Source of the DNA: Aquabacterium sp. A7-Y
Lineage (GTDB): Bacteria > Pseudomonadota > Gammaproteobacteria > Burkholderiales > Burkholderiaceae_C
Direction of reading: 5' to 3'
Assembly (NCBI RefSeq): GCF_026153205.1
Contig: NZ_JAPFBW010000002.1
Span: forward strand, 212,404-276,403
Length of the DNA: 64,000 nucleotides
Made by a program: the position numbers and the translations under genes. How positions within the stretch are numbered: position 1 is the stretch's first letter; each line of letters starts with the position of its first letter. The notes under the pieces were generated by a model. It ran no database searches, had not been told where the DNA came from, and saw nothing but the letters and a program-made list of their open reading frames with translations. Positions 16,494 to 24,919 of the stretch are shown here, one piece after another.

Positions 16494-17381
16494 ATGTCCA
16501 GCCTGATTCGACTCACGCTTCGCCGCGCCAGAGAAGAGCGCCTCGCTCAGGTCGCCGGCAGCCTCACTTTCACGTCGGTGTTGTCCGTCGTGCCTTTTCT
16601 GGCCGTGAGCTTCGCGCTGTTTACGCGCTTCCCGATCTTCTCGCGATTCGAAAGAGCGATCGAAGAGCACCTGTTGCAGAGCCTGCTTCCTGCGGACATC
16701 TCGCGCACAGTTCTCAAGCATCTGAGGCAGTTTGCCGAGAATGCGAGTGGCCTGACCTGGGTCGGCTCGGTGTTCGTATTGGTGACGGCGATCGCCATGC
16801 TGCTCACTGTGGAGAATGCCCTCAACCAGATCTGGAAGGTCAACAGAGCACGTCCGATCTTCAAGCGCGTCGGCTTGTATTTGTTGATGTTGGCTGTGGG
16901 GCCGCCGGTGCTGGGGGCCAGCCTGTGGGCCACGTCCTACCTGTTGGGCGTATCGATGGGGTGGATGGGACCCCCACCGCCATGGGCCAAGTTCGTACTG
17001 AATCTGGGGCCCGTGGCGCTCGGCGTGGCGGGGTTGACCGCCTTGTTCTACTTCATGCCGAACACCCGGGTGCGGCGGCGCGACGCGATCGCGGGAGGCT
17101 TGATCGCTAGCATGGCCTTCGAGTTGGGCAAGCAAGGTTTGGCGGGCTACGTGCTCAAGATGCCAACCTACAAGGCCGTGTATGGAGCGTTCGCCGTCTT
17201 TCCTGTCTTCTTGCTGTGGGTGTATTTCTCCTGGTTCGTGACGCTGACCTCGGCACTCATCGCGGCGAACTTGGGTCGCCCGATACCCCGGCAGAAAGCC
17301 CCGTCCTCACGGCTCAGGAAAGCCAATACATCCCGCGCTCGCGTCGCGTCTGTCAATCGTCCCCGCTCATCACGCGCCTGA
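16494..17381 (+). CDS. YihY/BrkB-family inner-membrane protein
   Basis: A 295-residue protein with about six membrane helices. The conserved N-terminal LAQVAGSLTFTSVLSVVPFLAV and later FYFMPNTRVRRRDAIAGG, then YGAFAVFPVFLLWVYFSW are hallmarks of the YihY (formerly RNase BN) family. The family was once misannotated as tRNA nuclease and also as virulence factor BrkB; its function in the inner membrane remains uncertain. The C-terminal tail is Arg/Ser-rich. It stands alone, ending 11 bases before a small doubtful reading frame. Confidence 0.88.
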   Translation: MSSLIRLTLRRAREERLAQVAGSLTFTSVLSVVPFLAVSFALFTRFPIFSRFERAIEEHLLQSLLPADISRTVLKHLRQFAENASGLTWVGSVFVLVTAIAMLLTVENALNQIWKVNRARPIFKRVGLYLLMLAVGPPVLGASLWATSYLLGVSMGWMGPPPPWAKFVLNLGPVALGVAGLTALFYFMPNTRVRRRDAIAGGLIASMAFELGKQGLAGYVLKMPTYKAVYGAFAVFPVFLLWVYFSWFVTLTSALIAANLGRPIPRQKAPSSRLRKANTSRARVASVNRPRSSRA

Positions 17382-17392
17382 GGCAGATATTG

Positions 17393-17719
17393 ATGGCAAA
17401 CAATCGCCGCTCGGGTCGTTCAAAACAGGTCGCGTCGTCAGCACCTAAGAGGCGACGCGCTCCGAAAACGAAGCCTGGCATCAGCACCTTTGAAGCGACT
17501 GCGCCATCAGGTGGCCACTTACTTTTCGGCGATGTATTGACCCCCAGGCCCGAGCCGCCAGGGCAAGCGGTCCCGGCACCCGCTCGCAAGCCCGTGTTTT
17601 CGCCCCCTGTTCTAGGGGAGGCGTCCGAAGACAAGCCCTGGCCCCGGCGGCCACAATGTAGGCCCAGAGGAGGCAGTCAGAATGGCAGTAGAGAGGCTCA
17701 TCCATCACCGCGGCAGTGA
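17393..17719 (+). CDS. Hypothetical basic, proline-rich small protein
   Basis: A 108-residue reading frame beginning MANNRRSGRSKQ, basic and then proline-rich, with no recognised domain. GAGG lies about nine bases before the ATG and it follows yihY by 11 bases. Against it, it overlaps the next gene by 38 bases and its composition is low-complexity. It may be a genuine small cytoplasmic protein of the lineage or a chance frame. Confidence 0.35.
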   Translation: MANNRRSGRSKQVASSAPKRRRAPKTKPGISTFEATAPSGGHLLFGDVLTPRPEPPGQAVPAPARKPVFSPPVLGEASEDKPWPRRPQCRPRGGSQNGSREAHPSPRQ

Positions 17720-18470
17720 CCTTGCTTGCGCAGGCGCCCGCACTGGCTGGCCGGGTCGAGTCGCCCGGGTGGTCCTGCCCACGCTGATGGGAGCGGCCTC
17801 CTTGTTGGCATCCGTCGGCGCGCAGGCACAGAGTGCGTGCGATCAGCTGAAAGGCAGCCTGGCTGGGCGTCTGCGTGCCGATCCCCGCAGCTATACCTTG
17901 GAAGCGGTGCCCGCCAGCACGCCCGTGCCGCGAGGCGTGAAGGTCATCGGGACATGCGAAGGCGGTGCCAAGAAGATACTGTTCATCAGAGGCGCTGCTG
18001 CTGCTGCGTCGGCGTCCGCGAACTTGCGCAAGGCTGAGCCAGCACCTGCACCGGCGCCCCCCCCGCCCTCACCTGCCGTGGTGCAGCCGAAGCCCAAGCC
18101 GCTGTTGCCGGTGCAAGCCCTTGCCGTCGGCGAGCCGGCCTCCGCGTCAACTGCGGCAGCTTTGCCAGCTTCCGTGCTGCCTCCGATCGACAGCGCACCC
18201 GCCATTTCCGCGCCCAAGCGTTCGGTCGATGTGGTGGCGGCCATCGATGCCCGCGCTGCCGACGCCGCGCTGCCGCTGCAGCCGATGGCGGTCGTCGGCG
18301 CCGCTGGGGAGCAGCCTTCCCTGGTGGAAAGGACGTCGCGGTTCGCGGTCGCCTACTGGCAATGGCTGCTGGCGCTGGTTCTGCTGCCGCTCGGGCTGGG
18401 GGCGTGGGCCTGGCTGGACCACCACCGGACCTACGACGCAGCGGGTCTGCCTCGGGGGCCCCGGCTTTAG
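17682..18470 (+). CDS. DUF1161 domain protein with C-terminal membrane anchor
   Basis: This 262-residue protein starts with a signal peptide ending near AQAQS (residue 51). The DUF1161 module follows: SACDQLKGSLAGRL, YTLEAVPA, and GVKVIGTCEGGAKKILF, with the two conserved cysteines. A long Pro/Ala linker then leads to a membrane helix (WLLALVLLPLGLGAWAW) near the C-terminus. DUF1161 proteins are small periplasmic proteins of unknown function, usually about 80-100 residues, so the linker and anchor are an extension. AGAGGAGG precedes the ATG. Confidence 0.78.
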   Translation: MAVERLIHHRGSDLACAGARTGWPGRVARVVLPTLMGAASLLASVGAQAQSACDQLKGSLAGRLRADPRSYTLEAVPASTPVPRGVKVIGTCEGGAKKILFIRGAAAAASASANLRKAEPAPAPAPPPPSPAVVQPKPKPLLPVQALAVGEPASASTAAALPASVLPPIDSAPAISAPKRSVDVVAAIDARAADAALPLQPMAVVGAAGEQPSLVERTSRFAVAYWQWLLALVLLPLGLGAWAWLDHHRTYDAAGLPRGPRL

Positions 18471-18543
18471 GTCCGGCCATCCTCCCTGCGGCCCTCTCCA
18501 AGTTCCGCCAAAATCGCCTGTCTTCGACTTCGCAGGTGATGGC

Positions 18544-19359
18544 ATGACTGACTCTCCCGACCAACGGGTTCGCGTGAGCGTGGACGACCGCGGCATTGCC
18601 GAGGTGGCACTGATGCGCGTGGACAAGATGAACGCCATCGATCCGGCGATGTTCAACGCAATCAACGACGCCATTGCGCGGCTTCGTGACGACGCGGGGG
18701 TTCGGGTCGTGGTGCTGCACGGGGAGGGTCGCGGCTTCTGCGCCGGCCTGGACATGAGCCGCTTCCAGCAGATGGGCGAAGGCCAGACGGCGGGCTCGCT
18801 CGGCAGTGATCTGGTCGCACGCACTCACGGGCTGGCGAACGCCGCTCAGCATGTCGGCTGGGGCTGGCGTCAGCTGCCGGTGCCGGTGATTGCCGCGGTG
18901 CACGGCGTGGCTTTTGGCGGCGGTCTGCAGATCGCGCTCGGTGCCGACATCCGCGTCGTTCATCCCGAGGCGAAGCTGTCGGTGATGGAAGTCAAGTGGG
19001 GCCTGGTTCCGGACATGTCCGGTTGTGTCTTCATGACCGAGCTGCTGCGTGCCGATGTGCTGCGCGAACTCACCTTCACCGGTCGCATCGTCTCCGGCAC
19101 CGAGGCCCAGGCGCTGGGTCTGGCGACCCGCGTCGCCGCCGATCCGCTGGCCCAGGCCCGCGAACTGGCCGCGGAGATCGCCGCGCTGAGCCCCGATGCG
19201 ATCCGCGCCGCCAAGCGCCTGCTCAATGGCGCATCACCGGTGGATGCCAGCGAGGTGCTGCTGGCCGAGGCCCGCGAGCAGCAGGCCTTGATCGGCAGTC
19301 CGAACCAGCGGGAGGCCGCGCTGGCGGGGCTGGAGAAGCGGGTGCCGCGGTTTCGGTGA
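18544..19359 (+). CDS. Enoyl-CoA hydratase/isomerase family protein (crotonase)
   Basis: A 271-residue crotonase. The oxyanion-hole segments GFCAGLDMSRF and AVHGVAFGGGLQIALGADIR are present, as is the C-terminal AKRLLNG helix. Members hydrate or isomerise enoyl-CoA thioesters. It is one of three crotonases within 5 kb, alongside a nitronate-monooxygenase-like enzyme and a hotdog hydratase, suggesting a peripheral acyl-CoA degradation route. It is convergent with the nitronate-monooxygenase gene (39 bases apart). Which side chain it acts on is not evident. Confidence 0.87.
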   Translation: MTDSPDQRVRVSVDDRGIAEVALMRVDKMNAIDPAMFNAINDAIARLRDDAGVRVVVLHGEGRGFCAGLDMSRFQQMGEGQTAGSLGSDLVARTHGLANAAQHVGWGWRQLPVPVIAAVHGVAFGGGLQIALGADIRVVHPEAKLSVMEVKWGLVPDMSGCVFMTELLRADVLRELTFTGRIVSGTEAQALGLATRVAADPLAQARELAAEIAALSPDAIRAAKRLLNGASPVDASEVLLAEAREQQALIGSPNQREAALAGLEKRVPRFR

Positions 19360-19397
19360 GCACGTGGACGGGCGGCCGCTCACGCGCGCCCGGTCAT

Positions 19398-20381
19398 TCA
19401 CACCCGCCCAGCGCCCATGCGGGCCAAGCGCTGCGCAATGATCTCGTGCGCCTGCGCCATGATGCGATCGATCAGGTCCTTCACCGTGGGCACGTCGGTG
19501 ATCAGCCCGGCCACCATGCCGCAGGACCAGGCCCCGGCATCCATCGCACCTTCCTGCATGATGCGTGGGTAGACGCCGGCCACTTCGGGCAGGATGTCCT
19601 CGAACTTGATGTTCGCGCCGAGGGCCCGTTCTTTCTCGATCAGGCGTTCGACGGCGGCGTTGTTGAGCACGCGCTCGGTGTTGCGCAACGAGCGCATCAC
19701 GAGGCGGGTATCGAGCTCGCTGGCGGCCACGATGGCCTGCTTGACGTTCTGGTGCACCGGCGCCTCCTGGGTGGCGATGAAGCGCGTGCCCATGTTCATG
19801 CCTTCCGCGCCGAGCGCGAGCGCGGCCACCAGCGAGCGGCCGTCGGCCATGCCACCCGAGGCAACGAAGGGTATTTTCAGCGCTTCCGCTGCGCGCGGCA
19901 GCAGGATGAAGTTGGGCACGTCGTCCTCGCCCGGATGGCCGCCGCATTCGAAGCCGTCCACGCTGACGGCATCACAGCCGATGGCCTCGGCCTTCAAGGC
20001 ATGGCGCACCGCGGTGCATTTGTGGATGACCTTGATGCCGGCTTCCTTCAGCGCGGGCAACCACTTCTGCGGGTTGTTGCCCGCGGTCTCGACCACCTTG
20101 ACGCCGCCCTCGATGATGGCCTTGACGTAACCCGGGTAGTCGGGCGGGGTGACCGAGGGCAGAAAGGTGAGGTTCACGCCAAAGGGCTTGTCGGTCATCT
20201 CGCGGCAGCGGGCGATTTCCTTGGCCAGCAGCTCGGGCGTGCGCTGTGTGAGGCCGGTGATGATGCCCAGCCCTCCCGCATTCGATACGGCCGCGGCCAG
20301 CTCGGCCAGGCCGACATAGTGCATGCCACCTTGGATGATGGGGTGCTCGATGCCCAGGAGTTCGGTGATGCGGGTTTTCAT
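19398..20381 (-). CDS. Nitronate monooxygenase/2-nitropropane dioxygenase-like flavoprotein
   Basis: A 327-residue FMN TIM-barrel protein. Recognisable are IEHPIIQGGMHYVG, AVSNAGGLGIITG, VSVDGFECGGHPGED and PFVASGGMADGRSLVAALALGAEGMNMGTRF, the last being the FMN-phosphate-binding region. Family members oxidise alkyl nitronates; homologues next to crotonases may instead be enoyl-reductase-like (FabK-related). The ATG at 20381 gives MKTRITELLGIEHP. It lies 47 bases after a crotonase gene on the same strand and is probably co-transcribed. The exact substrate is not known. Confidence 0.85.
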   Translation of the reverse strand: MKTRITELLGIEHPIIQGGMHYVGLAELAAAVSNAGGLGIITGLTQRTPELLAKEIARCREMTDKPFGVNLTFLPSVTPPDYPGYVKAIIEGGVKVVETAGNNPQKWLPALKEAGIKVIHKCTAVRHALKAEAIGCDAVSVDGFECGGHPGEDDVPNFILLPRAAEALKIPFVASGGMADGRSLVAALALGAEGMNMGTRFIATQEAPVHQNVKQAIVAASELDTRLVMRSLRNTERVLNNAAVERLIEKERALGANIKFEDILPEVAGVYPRIMQEGAMDAGAWSCGMVAGLITDVPTVKDLIDRIMAQAHEIIAQRLARMGAGRV

Positions 20382-20428
20382 GGCGTTCGAATGGGATGAG
20401 TGAGGGGGAGGGGGTTGCCGCCAAGGGG

Positions 20429-21247
20429 TCAGCGGCCCTTGAACTCCGGCTCGCGCTTTTCGACGAAGGCACGTGCGGCATTGCGGTGGTCTTCGGTCTC
20501 GGCGCAGTGGATGTGGTGGGTGGCTTCCAGGTCCAGGCAGTCGTCCACCTCGCCGGCCATCGCCCGGTTGAGGTTTTCCTTCATGTAGCGGTAGGCGACC
20601 GCCGGGCCACGCGCCAGGCGCTGCGCCAGCTCGCGGGCGCGTTCGGTCAACTGTTCGGGCTCGCTGACCCAGTTGGCCAGGCCCAGCCGCAGGGCTTCTT
20701 CGGCCGACACCCGATCGCTCAGCAGGTACAGCTCGCGCGCCTTCGCCGCGCCGATGAGCTGGGTCATGAAGTAGGTGCCGCCGTAGTCGCCCGCGAAGCC
20801 CACCTTGGCGAAGGCAGTGGTCATGAAGGCATTGCTGGCCATCAGGCGCAGGTCGCACGACAGTGCGAGCGACAGGCCGGCGCCGGCGGCCGCACCGGGC
20901 AGCACGGCCAGCGTGGGCTTTGGCATCTTGAAGAGCCGGCCGGCCGTCTCGCGCTGGCTGTGGCGTTGCTGGTGAATTGCTTCGTCGATGGTGCGTGTGG
21001 CCGCAGCGCCGCTGCCCGCGGCCATGCTTTTGACATCGCCGCCCGCGCAGAAGGCGTTGCCGCTGCCGGTCAGAACAATGCAGCGGACCGCGGTATCGAA
21101 CTCCGCCGCCACGAGCTGTTGCTGCAGGGCCTGCAGCATCGGGCGCGACAGTGCATTGCGTGCCTCTGGCCGGTGCATCGTGAGCGTGAGCACGCCTTCG
21201 TCGAACGAGGCCAGCAGGTCGGGGGTTCCGGTGTCGATCTGCGACAT
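20429..21247 (-). CDS. Enoyl-CoA hydratase/isomerase family protein (crotonase)
   Basis: A 272-residue crotonase with FCAGGDVKSM and AAGAGLSLALSCDLRLM as oxyanion-hole motifs. The sequence resembles the PaaG-type isomerase/hydratase branch (AFAKVGFAGDYGG). The ATG at 21247 gives MSQIDTGTPDLLASF; the long open frame upstream is antisense shadow of the hotdog gene. It lies between the hotdog hydratase (26 bases upstream) and the nitronate-monooxygenase-like gene (47 bases downstream), all minus strand, so the three are likely an operon for one acyl-CoA pathway. Confidence 0.87.
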   Translation of the reverse strand: MSQIDTGTPDLLASFDEGVLTLTMHRPEARNALSRPMLQALQQQLVAAEFDTAVRCIVLTGSGNAFCAGGDVKSMAAGSGAAATRTIDEAIHQQRHSQRETAGRLFKMPKPTLAVLPGAAAGAGLSLALSCDLRLMASNAFMTTAFAKVGFAGDYGGTYFMTQLIGAAKARELYLLSDRVSAEEALRLGLANWVSEPEQLTERARELAQRLARGPAVAYRYMKENLNRAMAGEVDDCLDLEATHHIHCAETEDHRNAARAFVEKREPEFKGR

Positions 21248-21273
21248 GGTGCGTGCGTCCTGCAGGAGGGGGC

Positions 21274-22227
21274 TTAACGGGTGTAGCCGAGTTCGCGCGC
21301 TTCGGCGTCGTAGTTGGCGTACGAGGCCTTCAGCGTGGCGGCGTTGAGGATCATCTCGGCGGCCAGCGTGCGCGTGCCGGCTTCGAAGACCTGGGTGCGC
21401 ACCCAGACCGATTCGGTGCGTGCGCTCTCGCTCAGGGCGACGATCTCGCGTTCGAGCTCGTAGGGCTGGCCCACGAACAAGGGGCCCTTGACGAGGCGGA
21501 TCTGCTGACCGGCAAACAGGCCCACCGCGGGCTTGCGCCCGCTCAAGCGCGCCTGGTCGATGGTGCTGCCCAGCAGCACGCTGATCATTTCGAACGGAAT
21601 GATGGGGCGGCCCCAGGGTGAGGCGGCGCCGCCTTCCGGCGTGTACCAGGGCGAGGGCTCGGTGATGACCTTGAGCTTGGCCGCCAGCGTGAAGGGATAG
21701 TGCCCACCCATGTGCTGATCGAAGTCCATGGCGATGGACTCTTTCGCCGCGCCACGCTGGCCCACCTTCAGGTCGCGGTTGATCACCAGGCTCGTGGCGG
21801 GGCGCAGCTTGGCGATGCGCTGCGGTATCTCGTGGGCGCTGTCGGGCACGTCGCCGATCGAGGCCGTGCCGGTGAGGACGGGCGTGCCGTCGCGCTTTTC
21901 CGCCCAGATGCGCGCCAGTCGCTCGCCTGCGGCGGGCGGTTGCACGAAGGCACGCACCTCTTCGCCCTCGACGACCATGTTCTGGTAATGCGAGCTGATG
22001 CAGCCGGTCTCGAACCAGGCCTGGCCGAAGACTTGGAACAGCAGCGGGTCGAACTGGCTGAAGTGGGTGGGGCCTTCGATCGGGCCGGCGCGCAGGCCGA
22101 GGTCTTCGGCCGTCTTGTCGTCGTGGATGGACAGGTGGCCGTCGTAGGTCTGCTCGGCCAGCATCTGCCGCGGCTTGCGCAGCGGGCCGCACAGCGTGGC
22201 GGTCGTGTCGGGAAAGGCAGGGGTCAT
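21274..22227 (-). CDS. Double-hotdog (MaoC/FAS1-type) dehydratase-like protein
   Basis: A 317-residue protein whose segments (SIHDDKTAEDLGLRAGPIEGPTHF in the first half, FDQHMGGHYPF and PIIPFEMISVLL in the second) suggest two fused hotdog folds, as in MaoC-like hydratases. Such proteins hydrate enoyl thioesters, or fulfil the thioesterase-like step, in the cytoplasm. It is first in a three-gene minus-strand group with a crotonase and a flavoprotein and starts at 22227. It is divergent from another crotonase at 22393, so the 165-base gap probably contains promoters for both. Assignment to a hydratase rests on fold resemblance. Confidence 0.68.
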   Translation of the reverse strand: MTPAFPDTTATLCGPLRKPRQMLAEQTYDGHLSIHDDKTAEDLGLRAGPIEGPTHFSQFDPLLFQVFGQAWFETGCISSHYQNMVVEGEEVRAFVQPPAAGERLARIWAEKRDGTPVLTGTASIGDVPDSAHEIPQRIAKLRPATSLVINRDLKVGQRGAAKESIAMDFDQHMGGHYPFTLAAKLKVITEPSPWYTPEGGAASPWGRPIIPFEMISVLLGSTIDQARLSGRKPAVGLFAGQQIRLVKGPLFVGQPYELEREIVALSESARTESVWVRTQVFEAGTRTLAAEMILNAATLKASYANYDAEARELGYTR

Positions 22228-22392
22228 GGTGTTTTCTCCGGGCCGCCTCTCGGGCGAGCCGCACAGATTAGCGGCTGAGCGCTCGCCGTGCTGTCGCGCG
22301 TGTGGCAGCGCGGGCGCCCGCCTTGTCCGACGATGGCCGATCCACGCCGCATGCCGCCCCGAGGGTTTTCCCTGTATTCAGCCATTCCACCC

Positions 22393-23208
22393 ATGCAACT
22401 CGACGCCACATCTCCTCCTCCCCACGGCTGCATCGCCACGCAGGTGGTCGGCCACGTGCTGCTCATCGGCATCAACCGTCCGGCCAAGCGCAATGGCTGG
22501 ACACCCGAGATGTTCCGACAGCTCGGCGAGGCCTACACCCGGCTGGACGACGATCCCGAGCTGCGCGTGGGCGTGCTGCATGCCTTCGGCGAGCATTTCA
22601 CCGCCGGCCTCGACATGCCTTCGGTGCAGGCGCATCTCGAGCGCGGCGAGCGGCTCATCCCCCCAGGGCTGGTCGAGCCGCACGATATCGGCCTGCCGGG
22701 CTACCGTCGCCGCACCAAGCCAGTGATCGCCGCCGTGAAAGGCATCTGCTTCACCGTCGGCATCGAGCTGATGCTGGGGGCGGACATCGTGGTGGCCGGC
22801 GAGGACTGCCGCTTCAGCCAGAAGGAAGTGCAGCGCGGGCTGATGCCGGGCGGCGGGGCGACCTTGCGCATGTCGGAGCGCGCGGGCCTGGGCAACGCCA
22901 TGCTCTACCTGCTGACCGGTGACGAGTTCGACGCCGCCACGGCCTATCGCCTCAACTTCGTGCAGAAGCTGGTGCCCAACGACCGGGTGCTCGATGAAGC
23001 CGTGGCCATCGCGCAGCGCATTGCCGAGCAGGCGCCGCTGGCGGTGACCGCCACACGACTCAACGCCATCAAGGCCGTGGAAGAAGGGCCTGCTGCGGCG
23101 GTGGCCGATTTTCCGGCCATCACCCAGCGTATCTTCGCGAGCGAAGACTGGGCCGAAGGGGTGCGCTCCTTTGTGGAGAAGCGGGCAGCCCGGTTCAAGG
23201 GTCGGTGA
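22393..23208 (+). CDS. Enoyl-CoA hydratase/isomerase family protein (crotonase)
   Basis: A 271-residue crotonase with HFTAGLDMPSV and AVKGICFTVGIELMLGADIVV as CoA/oxyanion-hole segments, ending in the family-typical VEKRAARFKGR. The ATG at 22393 (MQLDATSPPPHG) was chosen since upstream in-frame sequence is not conserved in type. It is transcribed divergently from the hotdog-crotonase-flavoprotein group. It is more like the 18544 copy in its glycine-rich GLDM motif than the 20429 copy. Substrate unknown. Confidence 0.86.
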   Translation: MQLDATSPPPHGCIATQVVGHVLLIGINRPAKRNGWTPEMFRQLGEAYTRLDDDPELRVGVLHAFGEHFTAGLDMPSVQAHLERGERLIPPGLVEPHDIGLPGYRRRTKPVIAAVKGICFTVGIELMLGADIVVAGEDCRFSQKEVQRGLMPGGGATLRMSERAGLGNAMLYLLTGDEFDAATAYRLNFVQKLVPNDRVLDEAVAIAQRIAEQAPLAVTATRLNAIKAVEEGPAAAVADFPAITQRIFASEDWAEGVRSFVEKRAARFKGR

Positions 23209-23408
23209 GCGGGTAGCCCGCTTCGTGCGGCTTGGTTTGCGGACCCAACTGACGTGGAGGTGCGACCGCGGCCACGTTGGCCGGCAACGCTGTCCAACGT
23301 GCGCAACCAGGGCACCAAGTGCCCGGGGTGCACTCACATGGCGAAGCTCAGCAAGCCCAAGTGGAAGGCTCGGCGGCGTTACGCCGTTGTGAGGTCGGCA
23401 GCGCTGGG

Positions 23409-24839
23409 TCACCGGCCCGTCGTGATCGCTGCGCTGATCTTCCCCACCAGCTGGCCCACGCCGGCGACGTCTCCCCCGCGTTGATGGGTCACCCCCAGGC
23501 GCACCACCACCAGCTCCTGACTGGGCACGACGACGATGAACTGGCCGAGGTAGCCGCGTGCGAAGAAGGCGTCCGCCGGCGCCTCCGGCATGCCCCAGCG
23601 GCCCGACATCGGGTTGGGGGTGCGCACATGGTTGAGCCAGAAACCGGCGCCGTAGCCTGTGTCCAAGGTGGGCGATACGGCGTGGCTGACCCATCCTTCG
23701 GGCAGGATGCGCCGGTCGCCCACCACGCCGTCGCGGAGGTAGAGCAGGCCGAAGCGGGCCCAATCCCGGGCCGATGCATACAGGTGGCTGGTGCCGAGGG
23801 GGGTCCCTTCGGCGTCGAATTCCAGGGTGACGTGACGCATGCCCAGCGGTCCGAACAACTCACGGTGGGCGAAGCGCAGGACGTCCTCAGAACGCCCGCC
23901 GGTGGCGTCCCGCAGGATACCGGACAGCACCATATAGCCGCGGTTGCTGTAGTTCCAGCGGGTTCCGGGTGTCGCTTCGACCGCAGCTTGGATTGCGAAG
24001 CCGTACATGTCACGTTCACGGTGCCACATGCGGGTGGCGTCGTCCCATCCCCCGGCGTACTCGTCCCAAGGCAAGCCGCTGGACATTCGCAGCAACTGGT
24101 CGATGGTGATCTCGGCGCGCGGGTCCCCGGGGCTGCGCCATGGCGCGACGGGAGCGCGATCGAACGCCGACAAGTGGCCTTGGCGCACCAGGATGCCGAT
24201 CAGTGCGTGGAGGACCGACTTGGTCATCGAATGACCGAGCATCGGCGTGTCGACCTTGATGCCGGGTGCATAGCGTTCCGCAATGATGCGGCCACGATGC
24301 ATTACCACCACCGCCTTGGTGTGCCGGAGGGGCCCCGACCCGGGCTCTTCGAAGGCCGCGTCGATGGCCGCCCGTATACGCTCGTCTTGAGCAATCACCG
24401 GCGCCAAGCCCGCGAACTCGTCCCGTCCCGGCTGCAGGGCCGGCTGCTCGGCGGCCCACCCCACCGGTTCCGAGGGCAGATCCCCGTGGACGGTCAGGCA
24501 GCCGAGGCCGTCACGAAAGACCGCGTGGCTCTCGAACAGGCCGGCGACCGAAGTATGCACCTCGCGGCGCTGTCGGTCGACGCGGTATCGGAGCGCCCAG
24601 TCCAGCAGGCTCATCCCGGCCTCCGGGCGCATCTCTTCCAGATAGGCCTGGTCAGGGTCCTGGCCCGAGACGAAAGTGCTGGAACACAAGGTATGGCTGG
24701 TCGACGCGGTCGCGATGTGGATGGCCCGGCCAGGCTGGAGGCTTGCGCAGGCGCCCAGCAGTGCCGTGAATGCCACGCCCAGCCAGCGCCGGCCACGCCG
24801 CCCCATCGTGGGGCCCGTGAACCGCGGTGCTTCAATCAT
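23409..24839 (-). CDS. Beta-lactamase-fold serine hydrolase lipoprotein
   Basis: A 476-residue class-C beta-lactamase/esterase-type protein. The nucleophile motif is SMTK (in LGHSMTKSVL) and the second motif YSN (WNYSNRGYM), as in esterase EstB and 6-aminohexanoate-dimer hydrolases. An N-terminal RRWLGVAFTALLGACAS is a signal peptide with lipobox LGAC, so the enzyme is probably membrane-anchored in the periplasm or outer membrane. GGGAG precedes the ATG at 24839. It lies 80 bases after a membrane-bound AraC regulator on the same strand. A hydrolase or esterase of a small ester/amide is more likely than drug resistance. Confidence 0.82.
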   Translation of the reverse strand: MIEAPRFTGPTMGRRGRRWLGVAFTALLGACASLQPGRAIHIATASTSHTLCSSTFVSGQDPDQAYLEEMRPEAGMSLLDWALRYRVDRQRREVHTSVAGLFESHAVFRDGLGCLTVHGDLPSEPVGWAAEQPALQPGRDEFAGLAPVIAQDERIRAAIDAAFEEPGSGPLRHTKAVVVMHRGRIIAERYAPGIKVDTPMLGHSMTKSVLHALIGILVRQGHLSAFDRAPVAPWRSPGDPRAEITIDQLLRMSSGLPWDEYAGGWDDATRMWHRERDMYGFAIQAAVEATPGTRWNYSNRGYMVLSGILRDATGGRSEDVLRFAHRELFGPLGMRHVTLEFDAEGTPLGTSHLYASARDWARFGLLYLRDGVVGDRRILPEGWVSHAVSPTLDTGYGAGFWLNHVRTPNPMSGRWGMPEAPADAFFARGYLGQFIVVVPSQELVVVRLGVTHQRGGDVAGVGQLVGKISAAITTGR

Positions 24840-24919
24840 GCTGATGTCTCCCGAGGGGGTGTTGAACCCACTCAGGGTGCCGGCTGCCCGGGGAAGCGTC
24901 TCGCCGCGTTCGAAAGGAG

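Noticed and set aside
23209..23408. Possible zinc-ribbon fragment (GTKCPGC) after a crotonase gene
   Set aside because: Only one CxxC pair and no matching second pair; no start or family match, so not called.
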